A stretch of DNA of 64,000 nt from Halorubrum californiense DSM 19288 (GCF_000336875.1 NZ_AOJK01000064.1:85079-149078), one strand, 5' to 3'. Shown: positions 44,591-52,921, counted from the stretch's first letter. Notes: generated from the letters alone by a model not told the origin. A program made the numbers and translations.

Positions 44591-44705
44591 GGGCTCCCGA
44601 ACAACATCGACAGACCGACGACCGGTAGCGACAGTCGGCACTGGACTGTCGGACCGCTCCGATCGATTTCGGCGGGCCCCCCGTATATCACGGTCGACGC
44701 CGATA

Positions 44706-44725
44706 GTTTTACCACCCGGTAAACG
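44706..44725. promoter_or_regulatory. predicted TetR operator at the CoA-transferase promoter
   Basis: TTTAC, six bases, GTAAA (44708-44723) within GTTTTACC...GGTAAACG. The same inverted repeat occurs at 48467-48486 and 52952-52971. The GTTTTACC half also serves as the likely TATA element for the short leader frame at 44742. Confidence 0.65.
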
Positions 44726-44741
44726 AACTGTATCCACACCC

Positions 44742-44780
44742 ATGAGACAACTCCGCACGTCGAACGAGGTGGTTCGATGA
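44742..44780 (+). CDS. 12-residue leader frame before the CoA-transferase gene
   Basis: ATG 44742 opens MRQLRTSNEVVR and stops with TGA overlapping the CoA-transferase ATG (ATGA, 44777-44780). The AT-rich operator/TATA at 44706-44713 is 29-36 nt upstream, so the transcript would start almost at this ATG. It could couple or gate translation of the downstream gene. Alternatively it is a chance frame. Confidence 0.4.
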   Translation: MRQLRTSNEVVR

Positions 44781-46102
44781 CCGATACCGGGGACACCGAA
44801 ACCGATGACAGCGGGACGCGCGACAGCGAAACCGGAGATACCGGCACGGAAGGCCCCGCGAGCGGCGGACGGATCTTAGACGGCGTCACGGTTCTCGACC
44901 TTTCGACGTTCGTCACCGGCGGCTTCTGCTCGGCGATGCTCGCGAACCAGGGCGCTGAGGTCGTCAAGATCGAACAGCCGGACTACGGCGACGCAGTCCG
45001 CCACTCCGGTCCGCCGTTCATCGAGGGCGAGTCGCCGTACTACTGGACGCTGAGCTACGGGAAGAAGAGCCTCGAACTCGACCTGAAGAACGACGACGCG
45101 ACGGAGGCGCTGTACGAACTCGCCGAGGAGGCGGACATCTTCATCCAGAACTTCCGTCCGGGCACCGCGGAGCGACTCGACGTCGACTACGACACGCTCA
45201 CCGACCACAACGAGGACCTGATCTACCTCGCCATCTCGGCGTTCGGACAGACCGGACCGTGGCGCGAGCGCTCCGGGTACGACCTCCTCATCCAGGGGAT
45301 GAGCGGGATCATGAGCGTCACCGGCGAGGCGGACCGCCAGCCCGTGAAGGTCGGCCTGCCGATGACGGACCTGATCACGGCGATGTGGGCCGCTTTCGGC
45401 GCGACGACGGCTCTCTACCGCAGAGAGCAGACCGGCCAAGGCGAGTACATCGACCTCGGGATGCTGGAGGCAACCTTGCCGTGGCTCACCAAGCAGGCCG
45501 GGATGGTGTTCGCGGGCGAGGAGACGAAGCGCATGGGGACGAAAGACCCCGTCCTCGCCCCGTACCAGACGTTCGAGACGAAAGACGGGTTCATCAACAT
45601 CTGTATCCTCAACGAGAAGCTCTGGGGCGAGCTCTGCGAGGCGCTCGACAGACCCGACCTCCCCGCGGACGACCGCTTCGAGCAGAACGCCGACCGCGTG
45701 GAACACCTCGACGAACTGGAGGCCGAGATCGAGGCCACCCTCGCCGACAAGACGACCGACGAGTGGATCGAGGTCATCGCCGAGGATGCCGGCGTCCCCG
45801 CCGGTCCGGTGTACAGCGTCGAGGAGGCGCTCGAAAGCCCGCAGATCGAAGCCCGCGGCACGATCACCGAGATCGAACACCCCGAACTCGGCGAGGTGCC
45901 CGTGATCGAACACCCGCTCAAGTTCCGTAACGCCGAGAGCGGCTTCGAACTCCCGCCGCCGCTGCTCGGGGAACACAACCGCGAGGTGTTCCGCGAGCGC
46001 GGCTACTCCGAGGCCGAAGTCGACTGCCTCGCCGAGCTGGGCGTGTTCGGCGACGAGGCGGACGACGGCGACGGCGGAGACCACGCCGACGCCGACGACT
46101 GA
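44777..46102 (+). CDS. CaiB/BaiF family III CoA-transferase
   Basis: The 441-residue protein has the family III signature: LDLSTFVTGGFCSAMLANQGAEVVKIEQP (about 40-68), NFRPGTAERLD (about 125-135) and the catalytic Asp D198 in VKVGLPMTDLITA. These enzymes move CoA between carboxylic acids through an aspartyl-CoA anhydride. It has an acidic 30-residue N-terminal extension and an acidic tail. It overlaps the following thiolase-like gene by one base and is probably controlled by the operator at 44706. It would activate the substrate of the catabolic block. Confidence 0.92.
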   Translation: MTDTGDTETDDSGTRDSETGDTGTEGPASGGRILDGVTVLDLSTFVTGGFCSAMLANQGAEVVKIEQPDYGDAVRHSGPPFIEGESPYYWTLSYGKKSLELDLKNDDATEALYELAEEADIFIQNFRPGTAERLDVDYDTLTDHNEDLIYLAISAFGQTGPWRERSGYDLLIQGMSGIMSVTGEADRQPVKVGLPMTDLITAMWAAFGATTALYRREQTGQGEYIDLGMLEATLPWLTKQAGMVFAGEETKRMGTKDPVLAPYQTFETKDGFINICILNEKLWGELCEALDRPDLPADDRFEQNADRVEHLDELEAEIEATLADKTTDEWIEVIAEDAGVPAGPVYSVEEALESPQIEARGTITEIEHPELGEVPVIEHPLKFRNAESGFELPPPLLGEHNREVFRERGYSEAEVDCLAELGVFGDEADDGDGGDHADADD

Positions 46103-47184
46103 TGGATCCGAGCGCGACCGACGTCCGCGTCAGCGGCGTCGGGACGACTCCGTTCGAGAGCGACTCCCAACGAGCGCTCATCGACCTCGCCGCCACCGCC
46201 GCCGAGCGCGCCCTCGCGGCCGCCCTCGGCCTCAACGGCGCCGCCGCGGACCGGATCGAGAACACGAGTGCGACCGGCGCGAGCGCCTTCCACCGGGGCG
46301 TCGATCGCGTTGAGAGTTCCGACGCCGACGTCGCCCTCGTCGTCGGCGCCGAGAAGATGTCCGCGGGCGACACGCGGCGCGTCACCGAGGCGATCAGCCG
46401 CCTCGTCCACCGCCGCGAGTACGCGCAGGGGATCACGCTCCCATCCTTCGGCGGCCTCGCCGCCGGCGCCTACCTCGACCGCCACGACGCGCCCCGCGAG
46501 GCGCTCGCCGCGGTCGCGGCGAAGAACCACGCCAACGCGGTCGACAACCCCGTCGCGCAGTTCCGGAAGTCGATCGACGTCGAGGACGCGCTCGACTCGC
46601 CCGTCGTCGCCGCGCCGCTCCGACTGTACGACTGCTGTCCCATGTCGGACGGTGCCGCCGCGGTGGTCCTGATCCGAGGCGACAAGGAGCCCGGTGCCGC
46701 CGGTGCCGATCCCGCCACAGAACCTCGCGTCGCCGGCACCGCGAGCGCGACGGGTACCCACGCTGTCGCCGAGCGCCCGGATCCCCTCTCTATCGACTCC
46801 GTCCGGACCGCCGGCGAGCGCGTCTTCGACCGCGCCGGAATCCGGCCGGACGACGTCGACGTCGCCTGTATCCACGACGCGTTCACCGTCCTCGAACTGA
46901 TCGAACTCGAGGAACTGGGATTTTACGAGACGGGGACCGCATGGGAGGCGACCCTCGACGGCGACACCGCGCTCGACGGCGACCTCCCGGTCAACCCCGG
47001 CGGCGGGCTCAAGGCCCGCGGCCACCCGCTCGGCGCGACCGGCCTCTCGCAGATCGTCGAACTCGTGTGTCAGCTACGGGGCGACCTCCCGGAGAGCCGC
47101 CGCGTCGACGGCGCGGAGACGGCGTTCGCGATCAACGTCGCGGGGTTCGGAAACAACAGCGTCTGTACGGTGTTGCGCGCGTGA
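46102..47184 (+). CDS. SCP-x-type thiolase homologue with altered active site
   Basis: The 360-residue protein shares the SCP-x thiolase C-terminal pattern: DVACIHDAFTVLELIELEELGF and NPGGGLKARGHPLGATGLSQIVEL. The segment that normally carries the nucleophilic Cys (ENAC(A/S)(T/S)G) reads ENTSATGASAF, with Ser at residue 56. The N-terminal part is also short: about 45 residues usual between the first helix and this loop are missing. It is followed, with a 4-nt overlap, by a DUF35 protein, the usual partner of such thiolases. It is either a non-thiolytic variant or an acyl-CoA-binding scaffold; acyl transfer by Ser cannot be excluded. Confidence 0.82.
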   Translation: MDPSATDVRVSGVGTTPFESDSQRALIDLAATAAERALAAALGLNGAAADRIENTSATGASAFHRGVDRVESSDADVALVVGAEKMSAGDTRRVTEAISRLVHRREYAQGITLPSFGGLAAGAYLDRHDAPREALAAVAAKNHANAVDNPVAQFRKSIDVEDALDSPVVAAPLRLYDCCPMSDGAAAVVLIRGDKEPGAAGADPATEPRVAGTASATGTHAVAERPDPLSIDSVRTAGERVFDRAGIRPDDVDVACIHDAFTVLELIELEELGFYETGTAWEATLDGDTALDGDLPVNPGGGLKARGHPLGATGLSQIVELVCQLRGDLPESRRVDGAETAFAINVAGFGNNSVCTVLRA

Positions 47185-47567
47185 CGGGTCGACCTCATCC
47201 CGATCGCACGGCCTCAGACGACCGCGACCTCCCCGCGGACCGTACCTTCGTCTGCGACGACTGCGGCCGACGCTGGTACTACGACCGACGGCGCTGCCCG
47301 GAGTGCGGCCGCTCGTCGGCCGACGCCTCGACGGTTCGACTCGAAACGGGAGCGGTCGTCGCGACGACGACCGTCGAGACCACGCCCCCGGACGTCCGCA
47401 CGCCGAACCACCTCGCGCTGGTCCGGTTCGACGACGTCCAGCTGATCGCGCAGGCGGCGGACGCCGACGTCTCTCCCGGCGATCGCGTCCGATTCGACGG
47501 CTCTCATCGACTCCGCGACGGGCGCGAACGAACCGATCCGCGGCTCGTCGCGGTCGAGGAGCCGTAG
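47181..47567 (+). CDS. zinc-ribbon OB-fold protein (DUF35)
   Basis: The 128-residue protein starts at a GTG overlapping the thiolase stop. A rubredoxin-like zinc ribbon with FVCDDCGRRWYYDRRRCPECG (Cys pairs near 25/28 and 39/42) is followed by an OB-fold (NHLALVRFDDVQLIAQAAD, VSPGDRVRF). DUF35 proteins form complexes with SCP-x thiolases (for example BbsA with BbsB), as the gene order implies. The last ten codons and stop are the first unit of a 30-bp tandem repeat running into the intergenic region. Confidence 0.88.
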   Translation: MTGRPHPDRTASDDRDLPADRTFVCDDCGRRWYYDRRRCPECGRSSADASTVRLETGAVVATTTVETTPPDVRTPNHLALVRFDDVQLIAQAADADVSPGDRVRFDGSHRLRDGRERTDPRLVAVEEP

Positions 47568-47657
47568 CCGCCGCTTGTCGCGGTCGAGGAGCCGTAGCCG
47601 CCGCTTGTCGCGGTCGAGGAGCCGTAGCCGCCGCTTGTCGCGGTCGAGGAGCCGTAG
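47541..47657 (+). repeat. 30-bp tandem repeat copying the end of the DUF35 gene
   Basis: CGGTCGAGGAGCCGTAG occurs at 47551, 47581, 47611 and 47641 with exact 30-bp spacing. The first copy contains the DUF35 stop codon. The others lie downstream and repeat LVAVEEP-stop in the same frame. There are no variable spacers, so it is a minisatellite, not a CRISPR array. Confidence 0.9.
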
Positions 47658-47712
47658 CGATCGCGAAAATACCGCCGACCGTCTCGGGTCGCGCGCCTTC
47701 CGGGAGTTCGAC

Positions 47713-48414
47713 CTACTCGGTCCGTTCGAGCGATTCGAGGATGAACTCGTCTATCGCCGTCCGGGCTTCCTCGGGGGCGTCCTCGTGACCGAGCGAGATC
47801 CGGCGTCCGCGAGCGGCGTGGATCACGTCGGTCACCAGTTGGCCCATTCGATCGGCGTCGACGTCGCGGAAGACGCCCTCCTCGATCCCCTCCTCGACGA
47901 CCTCGACGATGCCGCCGCGGATGCGCTCGTAGTGCTCGTTGAACACCTCGCGGTGGTCGCCGTCGTTCTGCGCCTGCGTGTACAGCTCGTGGTACACCTT
48001 CATCCGGTCCCAGTGGCTGAACTCCTCGAATTCGGGGCCGAACAGGCACTGGTCGACGCGGGCGCGGAGCTCGGTCCGCGGGTCCGCGTCCCCGTCGACG
48101 ACCACGCTGCCCTCGTACTGGTCGATGATGTGTTCGAGGAACGAGGACAGCAGGTCGTACTTCCCGTCGAAGTGGTAGTGGATCACCTGCCGGGTGAGGT
48201 CCATCTCCTCGCCGATGTCGCGCATCCAGAGGTCCTTGTACCCGTGCTTGCTCAGCGCGCGGAACGTCGCCTCCATGATCACCTCCTTGGTGTCCTTGGA
48301 AGAGACCGTCTCCTCGCCGCTGGACCCATCCGGGTCCGAGCCGTCGGCGCCGTCGTCGGTCGGGGACTCGACGGATTCGCTCGCCGATCCGCCCTGTGAT
48401 TCGCTCATACGCAT
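47713..48414 (-). CDS. TetR/AcrR family transcriptional regulator
   Basis: The 233-residue protein (ATG 48414, or 48408) has an acidic 36-residue extension, then a TetR DNA-binding domain (about 42-88) with VIMEATFRALSKHGYKDLWM and the recognition-helix region MDLTRQVIHYHFDGKYDLL, and a helical ligand-binding domain. It is divergent from the amidohydrolase gene with the operator 48467-48486 between them. The same inverted repeat at two other promoters of the block makes it the probable local repressor, induced by a pathway intermediate. Confidence 0.92.
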   Translation of the reverse strand: MRMSESQGGSASESVESPTDDGADGSDPDGSSGEETVSSKDTKEVIMEATFRALSKHGYKDLWMRDIGEEMDLTRQVIHYHFDGKYDLLSSFLEHIIDQYEGSVVVDGDADPRTELRARVDQCLFGPEFEEFSHWDRMKVYHELYTQAQNDGDHREVFNEHYERIRGGIVEVVEEGIEEGVFRDVDADRMGQLVTDVIHAARGRRISLGHEDAPEEARTAIDEFILESLERTE

Positions 48415-48466
48415 ACTCTACGTGTGAGGTACATAATACGATTGCTCCGTTTTCGTCTTTCCACTA

Positions 48467-48486
48467 AATTTACTGCCCGGTAAATT
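48467..48486. promoter_or_regulatory. predicted TetR operator between tetR and the amidohydrolase gene
   Basis: AATTTAC, six bases, GTAAATT: perfect 7-bp arms. It lies 53 nt from the tetR ATG and 33 nt from the amidohydrolase ATG, overlapping the AT-rich promoter of the latter, so it could control both. Confidence 0.75.
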
Positions 48487-48518
48487 TTTAACCCCTTGGT
48501 CAAACCCTATTATCGAAC

Positions 48519-49874
48519 ATGACACAAACGATCGTGCGAAACGGGACCGTGGTCTCGCTGGACCCGGACGTGGGGGAGTTCGACGAGGCCGACGTCCTGA
48601 TCGAGGACGGGGAGATAATCGAGGTCGGCACCGGACTGTCGGCGTCGAACGCGGAGGAGATCGACGCGTCCGGGAAGATCGTCGTCCCCGGCTTCGTCGA
48701 CTCGCACATCCACCTCGCGCAGACGCAGGTACGCGGGATCGCCGGCGACTGGTCGCTCATGGGCGAGTACTTCGACCACATGCTCGGCAACATCACCGGG
48801 CTCTATCGGCCGGAGGACATGTACCTCGGCGGCCTCTTCGGCGCGTTCGAGAAGCTCCACACCGGGACGACGACGGCGCTGGACTGGTCGTATCCTAACA
48901 CCCTCGAACACGGCGAACGCGCCGTCGACGCCCTACAGGACAGCGGCCTGCGCGCCGTGTACACGTACGGCCCGCCGGGCGACGACTCCGCGAAGTGGTG
49001 GTACGAGAGCGACGTCGGCCTCCCCGAGGAGAACATCCGCGAACTCCGCGAGGAGACGATCCGCGACGACGACCTGCTCAGCCTCGCGCTCGGCCTCCGC
49101 GGTCCCGACTTCTGTACCGACGAGACCGCTCGGGCGGACCTCGAACTCGCTCGCGACCTCGGCGTCCTCTCGACGATCCACATGGGCGCCGCGCTGTGGC
49201 CGTCCTCCGAGTACGGCGACGACTACCAGGGATTCGGCTGTCTCGAGGATATGCTCGGTCCCGACGTCAACGTCGCCCACGGGAACCACTTCTCGCAGGA
49301 GGACATCGACCACGCGGTCGAGCACGGGGTCTCCTTCTCCTCGACGCCCGAGGTCGAGATACAGATGGGTCACGGCATCCCCGTCACCGAGAAAGTGCTC
49401 GAAGCGGGCGGGCGCCCGACGTGGGGCGTCGACGTCTGCTCGAACGTCAGCGGCGACATGGGGAGCCAGATGCGGATCGGGATGCAGCTCCAGCGCATGT
49501 TCGACAACCAGGCGGTCCTCGAATGCGACGAGGAGGTCACCGAGGTGAGCATCTCCGCGCGCGACACCCTCGAAATGGCCACGATCGAGGGCGCGAAGGC
49601 GCTCGGCATGGACGACGAGATCGGGACGATCACCCCCGGCAAGCGCGCCGACCTCGTCCTGTTCGACGCGAGCGACTTCATGACCGCCCCCTCGCACTCG
49701 CCGGTCCAGACCGTCGTGTTCCAGGCCGACCCCTCGCAGATCGACACCGTCCTCGTCGACGGCGAGGTCGTCAAGCGCGACGGCGAACTGACGAACCCGA
49801 AGGTCCACGAGGAGTTCGACCGCTTCGTCGCCTCCGGCGAGCGCCTGCTCGACGAGGCCGGCATCGACGTGTAA
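48519..49874 (+). CDS. amidohydrolase family protein (ATZ/TRZ deaminase-like)
   Basis: The 451-residue protein has the amidohydrolase barrel flanked by the beta-sandwich (GTVVSLDPDVGEFDEADVLIEDGEI at the start; GTITPGKRADLVLFD at the end). Metal ligands H63 and H65 lie in FVDSHIHL, with H221 in STIHMGA, H254/H257 in VAHGNHF and D305 in GVDVCSN. Relatives usually have HxxE at the third site; here it is HMGA, so the catalytic Glu is missing or supplied elsewhere. It probably hydrolyses a C-N, C-O or ring amide bond in the pathway, and the operator lies directly upstream. Confidence 0.9.
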   Translation: MTQTIVRNGTVVSLDPDVGEFDEADVLIEDGEIIEVGTGLSASNAEEIDASGKIVVPGFVDSHIHLAQTQVRGIAGDWSLMGEYFDHMLGNITGLYRPEDMYLGGLFGAFEKLHTGTTTALDWSYPNTLEHGERAVDALQDSGLRAVYTYGPPGDDSAKWWYESDVGLPEENIRELREETIRDDDLLSLALGLRGPDFCTDETARADLELARDLGVLSTIHMGAALWPSSEYGDDYQGFGCLEDMLGPDVNVAHGNHFSQEDIDHAVEHGVSFSSTPEVEIQMGHGIPVTEKVLEAGGRPTWGVDVCSNVSGDMGSQMRIGMQLQRMFDNQAVLECDEEVTEVSISARDTLEMATIEGAKALGMDDEIGTITPGKRADLVLFDASDFMTAPSHSPVQTVVFQADPSQIDTVLVDGEVVKRDGELTNPKVHEEFDRFVASGERLLDEAGIDV

Positions 49875-49973
49875 CGCGCGTCGATCGACGCACGCTCCGT
49901 TTCGATTCCACTCGAAACACCTCCCGATCACCCGTTCAGAATCGCCCGCCAGACACGACGACACGACAACCAA

Positions 49974-50912
49974 ATGCGAATCGGACAATACACCGACACC
50001 GACACGAGACGAACCGCCGACTCGTCCGCCTCCGCGGACCCGACCACCGACGCCGCAGAGACCGAGCCGTGGGTCGGCGTCGCGACCGACGAGGGCGTGG
50101 TCGACCTCGCGACCGCCGGCGCGGCCGCCGGCGTCGACCTCGGCCCGAAGACCAACGACCTGCTGGCCGACTGGGAGTGGCGCCGCAAGACCGACCTCGC
50201 GGTCGAGTACGCCGAGTCGACCGGCGTCGGCCTGCGCGACCCCGCCGACCTCGACCGCGCCGCGCCCGTCGACGACCCGCAGACGGTCGTCTGCGTGGGC
50301 CTGAACTACCGTGACCACGCCGAGGAGGGCGACAACCCGATCCCGGACGAGCCGGTCCTCTTCTCGAAGTTCCCTACGTCGGTCGTCGGCCCGGAGGACG
50401 CGGTCCGCTGGGACCCCGAGTACACCGAGAAGGTCGACTACGAGGCGGAACTGGTCGCCGTCATCGGCGAGCGCGCCCGCCGCGTCGACCCCGACGAGGC
50501 GCTCGACCACGTCGCCGGTTTCACCGTCGGCAACGACGTCTCCGCGCGCGACCTCCAGCACGGCGACGGCCAGTGGGTGCGCGGGAAGAGCCTCGACACG
50601 TTCGCCCCGACCGGCCCCGACCTCGTCACGACCGATGAGGTGGGCGACCCCCACGACCTCGACATCTTCGCCGAGGTCAACGGCGAGCGCCTCCAGGAGT
50701 CGTCGACCGAGAACCTCATTTTCGGCGTCGACGACCTGATATCCTTCTGTAGTCAGGCGTTCACGCTCGAACCCGGCGACCTCGTGTTCACCGGCACGCC
50801 GCCCGGGGTCGGCGTCTATCGCGACCCGCCGGTGCTGCTCGGCGACGGCGACACCGTCACCGTCGGCGTCGAGGGCGTCGGCGAACTGACGACCGAGTTC
50901 GAGACGGAGTAG
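49974..50912 (+). CDS. fumarylacetoacetate hydrolase family protein
   Basis: The 312-residue protein has the FAH fold: VCVGLNYRDHAEEGD (about 103-117), KVDYEAELVAVIGERARRV with the metal-binding Glu residues (about 151-169), AGFTVGNDVSARDLQ (about 181-195) and VFTGTPPGVG near the end. Family members hydrolyse or decarboxylate beta-diketo or enol acids. The first 35 residues are an acidic extension. It follows the amidohydrolase after 99 nt and is presumably cotranscribed; ring opening followed by C-C cleavage is a plausible combination. Confidence 0.92.
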   Translation: MRIGQYTDTDTRRTADSSASADPTTDAAETEPWVGVATDEGVVDLATAGAAAGVDLGPKTNDLLADWEWRRKTDLAVEYAESTGVGLRDPADLDRAAPVDDPQTVVCVGLNYRDHAEEGDNPIPDEPVLFSKFPTSVVGPEDAVRWDPEYTEKVDYEAELVAVIGERARRVDPDEALDHVAGFTVGNDVSARDLQHGDGQWVRGKSLDTFAPTGPDLVTTDEVGDPHDLDIFAEVNGERLQESSTENLIFGVDDLISFCSQAFTLEPGDLVFTGTPPGVGVYRDPPVLLGDGDTVTVGVEGVGELTTEFETE

Positions 50913-51042
50913 GCCCGGCGAATCGTGGGAATTCGCTGCCGATTACCGGCGCAGCGCCTCGGTGACGTTTCCTCTTCAGCCCGCCTTCGTCCGAAACGGT
51001 CGCCCGCCGAACGGTGCGAATCAAAAGACCGTTCCACCGAAA

Positions 51043-51058
51043 CGTTGATTTTTCAACG
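51043..51058 (+). other. small hairpin upstream of the unrecognised gene
   Basis: CGTTGA, loop TTTT, TCAACG: perfect 6-bp stem, 16 nt before GTG 51075. It could terminate the upstream FAH transcript or act on translation. Confidence 0.45.
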
Positions 51059-51074
51059 ACTTCTCGGTGGCTCC

Positions 51075-51890
51075 GTGAGTGATTGGAGCGAACGCTTCGA
51101 ATCCAGTTCGGAAATTCTGCGCGGTCAGGCGGTGCGGATTCCACTCCCGGACGTGGAGGCGGAGCGGTCCTTCCACCGGAACATGATGCGAATCGCGGCC
51201 GCCGGGGACCGAAAGAGCGAGCTGCTCGACGACCCGGACGTGCCGCTGACGGAGGTCTACGAGGACGAGCTGGCCGAGATGCGACAGAGCTTCGAACACC
51301 GCCTCCAGCAGGTCGCCGGCGAGAACTACTACGACACCGCAACCGCGTACCTCGACGGCGAGCGCGACGACTGGGTCGGCGCGCTCGCGGCGTATTACCT
51401 GGAGTGTTACTATCGCTTACAGGAGCGCTACACGGTCGACGAGCAGATCTTCTTCCTGGTGATCCTGCGATACCAGAACTGTTTCACCGTCAACCTCAGT
51501 TTCCTCACCGGCGACTTCGGCCCCGACGCCGTCAGATACGAGTCCGCTAAACACGTCGAGGCCGACCTGGACGATCAGGCGCAACAACAGCTGTACGCCG
51601 ACTGCCAGCGGTCGCAGCACGAGGCCGCGAACTACCTCCGGGAGAAGACCGACTGTATTCGAGAGGCCGTCCCGGACCCGGACGCGACTCCGTTCGAACA
51701 GCGCCGGTACGGCGGGTTCGTCCACGTCACCGGGAGAGAGGGCGCCACGTTCCACGAGATTCTGGAGTCGCTCTCCCCGGACCGGGACCGGTTCGACGAC
51801 GAGCCGTCGACACCGGGCCTCGTCGCCGAGGGACCCGAGACCGAACGAGCGAAGCGGCAGTTCCTCGTCGACGCCAGCGTCGAGATCTGA
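51075..51890 (+). CDS. unrecognised soluble protein in the catabolic block
   Basis: The 271-residue protein from GTG 51075 has no family I recognise. It is acidic and largely helical, with aromatic-rich segments (YYLECYYRLQERYTVDEQIFFLVILRY, about 113-139) and two cysteines near each other in sequence (YLECYY, YQNCFTV). No signal peptide or membrane helix is clear. Upstream lies a hairpin (51043-51058) and no TetR operator. It stands between the FAH gene and the convergent TatD-like gene. A role in the pathway is possible but unsupported beyond position. Confidence 0.7.
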   Translation: MSDWSERFESSSEILRGQAVRIPLPDVEAERSFHRNMMRIAAAGDRKSELLDDPDVPLTEVYEDELAEMRQSFEHRLQQVAGENYYDTATAYLDGERDDWVGALAAYYLECYYRLQERYTVDEQIFFLVILRYQNCFTVNLSFLTGDFGPDAVRYESAKHVEADLDDQAQQQLYADCQRSQHEAANYLREKTDCIREAVPDPDATPFEQRRYGGFVHVTGREGATFHEILESLSPDRDRFDDEPSTPGLVAEGPETERAKRQFLVDASVEI

Positions 51891-51913
51891 CGGGGGCCTG
51901 TCCTGATAACCTC

Positions 51914-52921
51914 CTACGCCGCCAGTCCGAACACGTCGCGCGGGTTCTCGTACACGACGGTCCGAATGTCGTCGACGTCGATGCCGTAGCGGTACAGCTC
52001 GAAAATCGCCCGTTTCACCGCGTACGGGTCCGTGCGCAGCACGTTCGCGGTGTCGGTGTCGATCATGATCCGCTCGGGACCGTACTCGTCGATGGCGTCC
52101 GCCACGTCGGCCGCGTCGACGCCCACGAGCCACGAGTGACCGATGGTGTAGCTCAGGTAGCAGTCCGTCTCGTCCATCAGATACGCGGTGTTGTTCGCGT
52201 CCGCGTGCGAGGCGACGACGCGCTCCTCGTCGAGGCCGGCGTCGCGCGCGGCTCGAACGTCGCGCTCGACAGCCTCCAGCGCCGGGTTCTCGCCGTCGAG
52301 GACGGGCTCGCTCCCGAGCCCGGCGTTCTTCTCGTAGCCGGGGCTGACGCCGAGGTCGTCGCGGTACTCGCGCTTCGCGTCGGGCGTGGTGTTCGGCGTG
52401 TGGAGCAGGACGGGGAGGTCGTGGTCGTCCGCGAGTTCCATCTGCGCCTGGACGACCGCCTGCTGCTCGTCGATGTCCCAGCGCTCGACGTGCTGGCTCG
52501 GCGTCACGCCCGTCTCGCCGACCGCGACGACCTCGTCGAGCGCGCAGTAGTCGTCCATCGCCGCCAACAGCTCGTCGGGGTTCTCGATCCGGACGCCGGT
52601 GTGGATCCCCAGCCCTAACTTCGCCTCGAAGAAGTGGTTGCGCTCGATGGCCCGACGGCGGTTGATCGCGTCGTCCCACAGGAAGCGGATGTCGCTGGCC
52701 TCGACGGGCTTGTAGGGGGTCCAATGGTATCCAGAGGAGACCATCACCATCGACCGGCAGCCCGAGAGCGCGTACCGTTCGCGGTCCTCCCACGAGAGCG
52801 TGTGCGCGTGGTTGTGCGGGTCGATCCACGGGATGTTCAACAGCTCGGTCGGGAGTTCGGGCTCTAACTCGTCGAGGTGCGCGGCGTCGGTCGGGCGGAC
52901 CGTGGCGTGTGGCGCGGTCAT
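51914..52921 (-). CDS. TatD-like metal-dependent hydrolase
   Basis: The 335-residue TIM-barrel protein has metal motifs WIDPHNHAHTL (about 32-42), VAVGETGVTP (about 132-141), LPVLLHTPNT (about 168-177), VVASHADAN (His about 239) and IMIDTDTAN (Asp about 285), the order seen in TatD and related amidohydrolases. It is larger than TatD DNases, so a small-molecule substrate is likely. It shares a short divergent promoter region, with the operator 52952-52971, with the BNR-repeat gene. Confidence 0.88.
   Translation of the reverse strand: MTAPHATVRPTDAAHLDELEPELPTELLNIPWIDPHNHAHTLSWEDRERYALSGCRSMVMVSSGYHWTPYKPVEASDIRFLWDDAINRRRAIERNHFFEAKLGLGIHTGVRIENPDELLAAMDDYCALDEVVAVGETGVTPSQHVERWDIDEQQAVVQAQMELADDHDLPVLLHTPNTTPDAKREYRDDLGVSPGYEKNAGLGSEPVLDGENPALEAVERDVRAARDAGLDEERVVASHADANNTAYLMDETDCYLSYTIGHSWLVGVDAADVADAIDEYGPERIMIDTDTANVLRTDPYAVKRAIFELYRYGIDVDDIRTVVYENPRDVFGLAA

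Larger units (their letters stand above)
43873..44741. other. replication origin (oriC1-type), intergenic
   Basis: About 870 bp between divergent orc1 and the CoA-transferase operon, with no convincing gene. It holds three origin recognition boxes: 43875-43899 (minus orientation), 44337-44361 (minus) and 44566-44590 (plus). The last two are inverted and flank a markedly AT-rich segment (44392-44515) in otherwise GC-rich DNA. This is the standard haloarchaeal origin plan: initiator gene, inverted ORBs and a duplex-unwinding element. Confidence 0.88.

Noticed and set aside
44441..44722. 93-codon frame within the origin region
   Set aside because: It spans the AT-rich element and ORB 3, shows no domain and has no sensible promoter spacing; treated as non-coding.
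47541..47657. possible CRISPR array (regular 30-bp repeats)
   Set aside because: The repeat is continuous with no unique spacers and begins inside a coding sequence; it is a minisatellite.
51031..51044. ORB-like half-site GTTCCACC-GAAACG
   Set aside because: It lacks one C of the core and the G-rich half; there is no partner site or AT-rich segment, so no second origin is claimed.
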